DNA of 14,983 bases, taken from the NCBI GenBank assembly GCA_001313365.1, contig BBFS01000115.1, positions 1 to 14,983 of the forward strand, written 5' to 3'. Below are positions 10,568 through 14,983 of the stretch, piece by piece; the stretch's first letter is position 1, and every line of letters begins with the position of its first letter. A model generated the notes under the pieces. It made no database searches, was not told where the DNA came from, and saw nothing but the letters and a program-made list of their open reading frames with translations. The stretch is from Paenarthrobacter nitroguajacolicus JCM 14115. Its GTDB lineage: Bacteria; Actinomycetota; Actinomycetes; Actinomycetales; Micrococcaceae. The position numbers and the translations under genes are program-made.

Positions 10568-11069
10568 ATGACTGCAGCCCATGTGACTTTGTGCTTCCTC
10601 CTCCGCGACGGCGCGGACGGAGAACATGTCCTGCTCGGGACCAAGAAGACAGGTTTCGGTCGGGGCAAGGTGGTGGCGTCGGCGGGCACGTTGAGTTGGG
10701 GGGAGACCGCCTCACAGGCTGCGTGCCGTGAGGTCATGGAAGAGATCAACGTGGTGGTGCACGCGAAGGACCTGATTCCGGCGGGCACAGTTGATTTCGT
10801 TTTCCCTGCGAGGCCGGAGTGGAACATGGCCACCACCGTGTTCCTGACCCGCGCGTGGGAGGGGGGGGAGCCATCGGAAAGCGACGAGATCGCCCCCTGA
10901 ATGGTTCCCCCGTGGCGCAACTTCCAGTAGAGCGGATGTGGGCTGACGCGGAACACTGGCTGCCGGCCATGATTTCCGGCCAGCGCATCGCCGTGAGGGT
11001 GCCTTGGCGGCAGACAACGAGAATGTGGCCGACGTCCATACCATTGATTGGGTGGATCCTCAGCGGTAG
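10568..11069 (+). CDS. NUDIX hydrolase resembling MTH1 (oxidised purine nucleotide diphosphatase type)
   Basis: MTAAHVTLCFLL opens the protein at the ATG at 10568, preceded by a short AAGG. The NUDIX box is GTLSWGETASQAACREVMEE followed by INVVV, so the usual Gly after EE-x is Asn. The C-terminal part, ESDEIAPEWFPVAQLP, then ERMWADAEHWLP, resembles human MTH1, which has ESDEM and WPDDSYWFP. Trp and the first Asp of the MTH1 base-binding trio appear kept; the second Asp is Ala. Cleansing of 8-oxo-dGTP or a related nucleotide is the likely role, by similarity only. Frame breaks: C5 at 10893-10897 and C5 near 10908 (four expected each), then a change near 11000. G8 at 10861-10868 adds one Gly (WEGGEPSE for WEGEPSE). 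The tail reads ADVHTIDWVDPQR and ends at the TAG at 11067-11069, giving about 165 residues. Confidence 0.82.
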
Positions 11070-11084
11070 CAGTACCGGAGTAAG

Positions 11085-11130
11085 TACGACGACGGGCCGG
11101 TCACCTTTCGGTGACCGGCCCGTCGTCGTA
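11085..11130. terminator. Bidirectional hairpin terminator between convergent genes
   Basis: A perfect inverted repeat: arms of 21 bases at 11085-11105 and 11110-11130, loop TTTC at 11106-11109. The stem is GC-rich (core GGGCCGGTCACC). It lies 15 bp after the NUDIX stop and 24 bp beyond the prpC stop, so it can end both transcripts. No T tract follows on either strand, as is common for terminators in high-GC Gram-positive bacteria. Confidence 0.9.
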
Positions 11131-11154
11131 GAGTTCGCCAAATTTTGGGACGCG

Positions 11155-12298
11155 TTAGGGGGGGACGTGCCGCTCTTCCGGCCCGTTGTATTCACTCAGC
11201 GGACGGATCAGTGAGTTGGATGCTACCTGTTCCATGATGTGGGCGGTCCAGCCGGTGATGCGGCTGGCGACGAACAACGGGGTGAACGTCTGGGTGTCGA
11301 AGCCCATCAAGTGGTAGGTGGGCCCGGCCGGGTAGTCGAGGTTGGGCTTGATGGCTTTGGCCTCGTCCATGGCCTGCTCGAGTCCGTTATAGAGGCCCAG
11401 GAGCTCAGGCCTGCCGTAGTGGGCGATCATCTTGTCCAGGGCGGCTTTCATGGTGGGCACGCGGGAGTCGCCGTGTTTGTAGACGCGGTGTCCGAAGCCC
11501 ATGACCTTCTTCTTCCGGGCCAGGGCGTCTTCCATCCAGGCCCGGGCCCGGGTGGCGGCTTCCTCGAGGGACTCTTCGCTGCGGATGCCGATCTCATCGA
11601 AGGTGTGCATCACGGCCTCGTTCGCTCCGCCGTGCAGTGGACCCTTGAGGGCGCCGATCGCGGCGGTAACCGCCGAGTGCAGGTCAGCGAGCGTGGAGGT
11701 GACGACGCGGGCGGTGAAGGTGGAGGCGTTGAAGGAGTGCTCGGCGTACAGGATCATGGAGACGTTGAACGCCTCCACCACCTCCGGAACCTGTTCTTCG
11801 CCGAACGTCATCCACAAGAAGTTGGCCGAGTAGTCCAGGTCCTCACGCGGTTCAACGGGTTCCTGTCCGCGGCGGCGGCGCTGGTCATAGGCCACGACGG
11901 CGGGCATGGCGGCCCAGAGATCAATTGCCTTCTTCATGTTCGTTTCAGGTGAGGAATCCTCCGCCAGCTCGTGCCTGCGCCCAGCACCGACGCTGCCGTG
12001 CGGCACACGTCCATAGGGTGCGCCGTGGTGGGCAGTGTATCCACCACTGACTTCACCACGGGGGGTCCAGAGCACGTCCTGCGCGCTCGCGGGCCGTGAA
12101 TGCCGAGAGCTCTGTTTCGTTGGGCAGTTCGCCGTTCCACAGCAGGTAGGCGACTTCTTCGAAGCTGCATTTAGCGGCCAGTTCCTGGACCGGATACCCG
12201 CGGTACAGCAGCGAGTTGGTGTCCGGGTTGACCTTTGAGACCGCGGTGTAGTCCACCACGACGCCGGCAAGGCCTTTTTTGATGTCTTCAGCAGCCAT
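11155..12298 (-). CDS. prpC: 2-methylcitrate synthase / citrate synthase family protein
   Basis: Condenses propionyl-CoA with oxaloacetate to 2-methylcitrate. Start ATG at 12298 has a strong ribosome binding site, giving MAAEDIKKGLAGVVVDYTAV. Citrate synthase motifs: SLLYRGYPVQELA, first catalytic His in LYAEHSFNASTFTARV, GPLHGGANEAV, signature VMGFGHRVYKHGDSRV with the second His, and NLDYPAGPTYHLMGF with the catalytic Asp. About 380 residues. Frame breaks lie around 12060-12065 (G6 on the plus strand, true DPVVKSVVDT) and 11960-11990 (true SVLGAGHELAEDSSPETNMK). G7 at 11158-11164 adds a Pro just before the stop (TAA on the minus strand, plus 11155-11157). Substrate preference for propionyl-CoA is inferred from its place after prpD and prpB; plain citrate synthase activity cannot be excluded. 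Confidence 0.92.
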
Positions 12299-12303
12299 GC
12301 TGA

Positions 12304-12310
12304 ACTCCTT
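12304..12310 (-). promoter_or_regulatory. Ribosome binding site of prpC
   Basis: AAGGAGT on the minus strand, 5 bases before the ATG at 12298. It fixes the prpC start. Confidence 0.75.
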
Positions 12311-12313
12311 CGT

Positions 12314-13283
12314 TCATAGTGCAGGCGCTCCGAGTAGGCCAGAGTGCCTGCGTTCCCCTTGATGAATCCGGAACCTAGCGGACGCAGGTACCTGGAAGTT
12401 GAAAACGCCGGTATCGAATTGGTTGTATGCCTCGTAGTCGACGAGTTCGTAGAGGCGCGCACGCGTGAGCATGTTTTCCACTTGCGCTTCTTGGGTCCCC
12501 CCCGCAGCCTTAATCGATTCCAGAGTACGCTCTGCAGCGCCCATGGCAATGCGGAGGAGGGTGACGGGGTAGATGACCATGTTCACGCCGACACCTTGGA
12601 GCTGCTCGACGGTGAAGAGTTCGCTTTTGCGAATTCGGTCATGTTGGCGAGGATGGGCACGTCCACGGCGTCGCGGATGGCTTGGAACTCGCTCAAGTCA
12701 CGCATGGCTTCGGGGGAAGATCGCGTCGGCGCCAGCGTCCACGAGTGCTTTGGCGCGGTCTTGCGCGGCTTGGATTCCGTCGACCGCGCGGATGTCGGTG
12801 CGGGCCATAATGAGGAAGTTCGGGTCGCGTCGGGCGTCTGCCGCGGCGCGGATGCGCTTGGTGGCGGTGTCGATGTCCACCACGTTCTTGCCGTCCAGGT
12901 GGCCGCAGCGTTTGGGGTTGAATTGGTCCTCGATGTGGCAGCCGGCCAGGCCCGCGTTTTCGAGTTCCTGTATGGTGCGGGCCACGTTCATGGGTTCACC
13001 GAAGCCGGTGTCCGCGTCCACCAGTGAGGGCAGGTCCGTCATGCGGGCGATCTGCCGGCCCGGGTAGCCACCTCGGTCAACGTGGTCAGTCCGATGTCGG
13101 GCAGGCCGAGGTCGTTGGCCAGGACGGCACCGGAGATGTAGACCCCCCCGGCGAAGCCCTTTTCCTCGATCAGCCGTGCCGAGAGCGGGTTGAACGCTCC
13201 CGGAAACTGCTGCACAGTTCCGGAGCCAGCAGCTCCCGCAGCTTGACCCTCTTCTGTTCGGGGGTGACTTTGGAGTACAGCAT
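12314..13283 (-). CDS. prpB: Methylisocitrate lyase
   Basis: Cleaves 2-methylisocitrate to succinate and pyruvate. Start ATG at 13283 follows directly on the prpD TAA: MLYSKVTPEQKRVKLRELL. Family motifs: SLVDADTGFGEPMNVARTI (metal-binding Asp residues), the catalytic KRCGHLDGKNVV (Lys-Arg-Cys-Gly-His), IMARTDIRAVDG, and GVNMVIYPVTLLRIAMGAAE. About 300 residues. Frame breaks: a lost T near 13198 (true CSSFPGAFNPLS), a lost G near 13061 (true ATRAGQIARMTD), an extra C near 12715 (true DAIFPEAMRDLSEF) and a lost A near 12631 (true MTEFAKSELFTVEQ). C7 at 13143-13149 adds a Gly (FAGGVY), and C7 at 12497-12503 adds another (AAGGTQEA). The literal frame ends at 12314, but FDTGVFNFQVP looks like the natural end and a TAG one frame over at 12375-12377 may be the true stop. 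Confidence 0.9.
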
Positions 13284-14817
13284 TTAGAACAGTCCCTTGG
13301 GCGCGTTGCTGAGGTCGATCACGCCGGGCGCGGCGGTGATGTTCAGCTGGTCCAGTTCGCCGGCGCCGAGTTCGGTGACGCGTTCGACGGCGGTGAGGAA
13401 CCTGTCGATTTCGGCTTCCTCCACGAGTCCTGCTGCTAGGGTGCGGAATTTGTTGATGTATTGCTCGCGGGCGAACGGCCGGGCTCCGAGCGGGTGGGCG
13501 TCGGCCACCGCGATCTCATCGGTAATCACAGTGCCGTCGTTGAGGGTGATTTCCACGGATCCGCCGAAGGCTTTCTCGGCGATGTCCAGGGAGTGGTACC
13601 GGCGGGTCCATTCCGGGTCTTCGACGGTGGTGACTTTGTGCCACAGTTCCACGGTGTCCGGACGGGCGGCGCGTTCGGGGGGCGTAGGAGTCCACGTGGT
13701 GCCACGCGCGTCCTGCAACGCGACGGTGAAGATGTACGGGATGGAGTGGTCCAGTGTTTCGCGGGACGCGGTGGGGGGAGTACTTCTGGGGGATCGTTCG
13801 CGCCGGAACCGATCACGTAGTGGGTGTGGTGGCTGGTCTTGATCAGCACGGAGGCCACGTTGGCCGGGTCCGTGGTTTCGGGGGGGTGCTCTTTGTGGAG
13901 TTTGCGGGCGAGGTCGATCCACGCCTGGGCCTGGTACTCGGCGGAGTGTTCCTTGGTGTAGGTGTCCAGGATGGCGCGCTTGGCTTCACCGGGCAGCGGC
14001 AACGGCACCTCGTAGGAGGCGTCCGGGCCGTCCAGCATCCAGGCAATGACGCCGTCTTCGCTTCGTAGATCGGCACCGGGGAAGTCTGGCCGCGCATGGA
14101 GCGGTCCACGGCTTCGACGGCCATCTTGCCCGCGAACGCGGGGGGGCGTGGGCTTTCCACGTGGAGATTTCACCTTCCGGGACTGCCGGGTGGCGGTGGT
14201 GGTGTGCAGGGCCTGGCCCACGGACTGGAAAATCGTCTCAACATCCAAACCAAGCAGGGTGCCGATACCTGCGGCGGCGGAGGGACCGAGGTGCGCGACG
14301 TGGTCGATCTTGTGCTTGTGCAGGCAAATGGCCTTGACCAGGTTCACCTGGATCTCGTACCCGGTGGCGATGGCACGGACCAGGTCGGCGCCGTTGGAGC
14401 CAACGTGCTGGGCAACGGCCAGGATCGGCGGGATGTTATCGCCGGGGGGGTGGGAATAGTCAGCGGCCAGGAACGTGTCGTGGTAATCCAGTTCGCGCAC
14501 CGCCACGCCATTGGCCCAGGCAGCCCACTCGGGGGGGAGACCTGCCCGGTGATACCGAACACTGCGGCGCCCTTGCCGTTGGCCGAGGGTGCGTGGGTCA
14601 GTGCCTGGGCGCGGGCCGCGACAATCGGTGCCCGGTTCAACGAGGCGATGGCCACCGAGGCGTTATCGATGATCCGGTTGATCACCATGTCAGTGACCTC
14701 GGGGGGGGTGACGTCGACGGGGTCGGCGGCGACCACGGCGATCTTGTGCGCCAACTGCTCCTCGCGGGGCAGGTTCTCTTCGGACTTGTAGACGCGGACG
14801 TGATGGTTCTTGACCAT
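13284..14817 (-). CDS. prpD: 2-methylcitrate dehydratase, MmgE/PrpD family
   Basis: Dehydrates 2-methylcitrate in the methylcitrate cycle. Start ATG at 14817 after a strong ribosome binding site gives [20 protein letters not shown]. Family-like stretches: [73 protein letters not shown] and [20 protein letters not shown]. About 505 residues, as expected. Breaks: G7 at 14531-14537, G7 at 14140-14146 with a change near 14163 (true [14 protein letters not shown]), a change near 14060, G6 at 13773-13778 and G6 at 13677-13682 with a nearby scrambled stretch. G7 at 14444 and 13880 and G8 at 14701 add one residue each. The TAA (plus 13284-13286) is immediately followed by the prpB ATG, so the two are translationally coupled or at least co-transcribed. 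Confidence 0.92.
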
Positions 14818-14819
14818 GG

Positions 14820-14829
14820 TGCTCCTTCT
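14820..14829 (-). promoter_or_regulatory. Ribosome binding site of prpD
   Basis: GAGAAGGAGC on the minus strand, ending 3-4 bases before the ATG at 14817. It supports the long prpD start. Confidence 0.7.
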
Positions 14830-14843
14830 CGTGAGGCGTTTGG

Positions 14844-14983
14844 CTAGGCAGGGTGTTTCAGGGCAGGGGTGTGGGTGGCTTTGACGTGGGTGAGGCTGCG
14901 GTGCAGGTGGACTGTGGTGGCGGCCTCGGCCAGCCGGGGGGGTTGCCTGCGGCGATGGCTCAGCAATCGCGGCGTGCTCGGCG
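14844..14983 (-). CDS. 3' end of a GntR-family (FCD domain) transcriptional regulator
   Basis: Only the last 45 or so residues are in the window. With one frame correction at G7 14936-14942 the minus strand reads EHAAIAEAIAAGNPAAAEAA, then TTVHLHRSLTHV, ending at TAG (plus 14844-14846). The pattern EHxAIxxAIxxGxxxxAxxA followed by a helix with His is the end of the FCD ligand-binding domain of FadR/GntR regulators. It lies 26 bp upstream of prpD in the same direction, so it probably controls and is co-transcribed with the prp genes. The DNA-binding domain lies beyond the window edge. Confidence 0.7.
   Translation of the reverse strand, partial: PSTPRLLSHRRRQPPRLAEAATTVHLHRSLTHVKATHTPALKHPA

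Noticed and set aside
11239..11952. A 237-residue Gly/Val/His-rich plus-strand frame
   Set aside because: It is the complement of prpC, whose catalytic motifs are clear on the minus strand.
12344..13027. A 227-residue plus-strand frame
   Set aside because: It is the complement of prpB; the KRCGH catalytic motif is on the minus strand.
14096..14791. A 231-residue plus-strand frame
   Set aside because: It is antisense to prpD and its composition mirrors that gene.

Overview
The window is GC-rich chromosomal DNA from a high-GC Gram-positive bacterium, most likely a member of the Micrococcaceae (Arthrobacter, Paenarthrobacter or a close relative). This rests on the protein sequences and on gene order. 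The plus-strand block runs TPR-like protein, HAD phosphatase, small acidic protein, TlyA, NAD kinase, RecN, CTP synthase, ADP-ribose NUDIX hydrolase, XerD. It mirrors the Mycobacterium tuberculosis Rv1691 to Rv1701 neighbourhood as recalled, but lacks the two genes (Rv1697 and Rv1698) that lie between recN and pyrG there.

Layout. Positions 1-9697, plus strand: a compact housekeeping cluster with short or overlapping junctions up to recN, a 150 bp gap before pyrG, then pyrG, the NUDIX gene and xerD. Positions 9743-10507, minus strand: an unrecognised multi-spanning membrane protein. Positions 10568-11069, plus strand: an MTH1-like NUDIX hydrolase. Positions 11085-11130: a perfect 21 bp stem with a 4-base loop, a shared terminator between convergent genes. 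Positions 11155-14983, minus strand: a propionate catabolism operon, transcribed as GntR-type regulator (3' end only), prpD, prpB, prpC. PrpC joins propionyl-CoA to oxaloacetate, PrpD dehydrates 2-methylcitrate, and PrpB cleaves 2-methylisocitrate to succinate and pyruvate.

Sequence quality is the dominant feature. Nearly every gene except tlyA is broken by small indels. Two patterns recur. First, runs of G or C that should be four or five bases are usually seven or eight, adding one proline or glycine in frame inside conserved motifs, and sometimes five or six, breaking the frame. Second, short homopolymers of two to five bases have lost one base. The breaks hit essential genes such as NAD kinase and CTP synthase, and the protein sequence resumes in another frame each time. 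I therefore read them as sequencing or assembly errors and annotate whole genes across the frame changes. Gene boundaries are good, but the literal reading frames are not continuous.

I found no CRISPR array, tRNA, rRNA, prophage, insertion sequence or defence system. No new biological system is evident. The most unusual signal is the excess of seven-base G/C runs.
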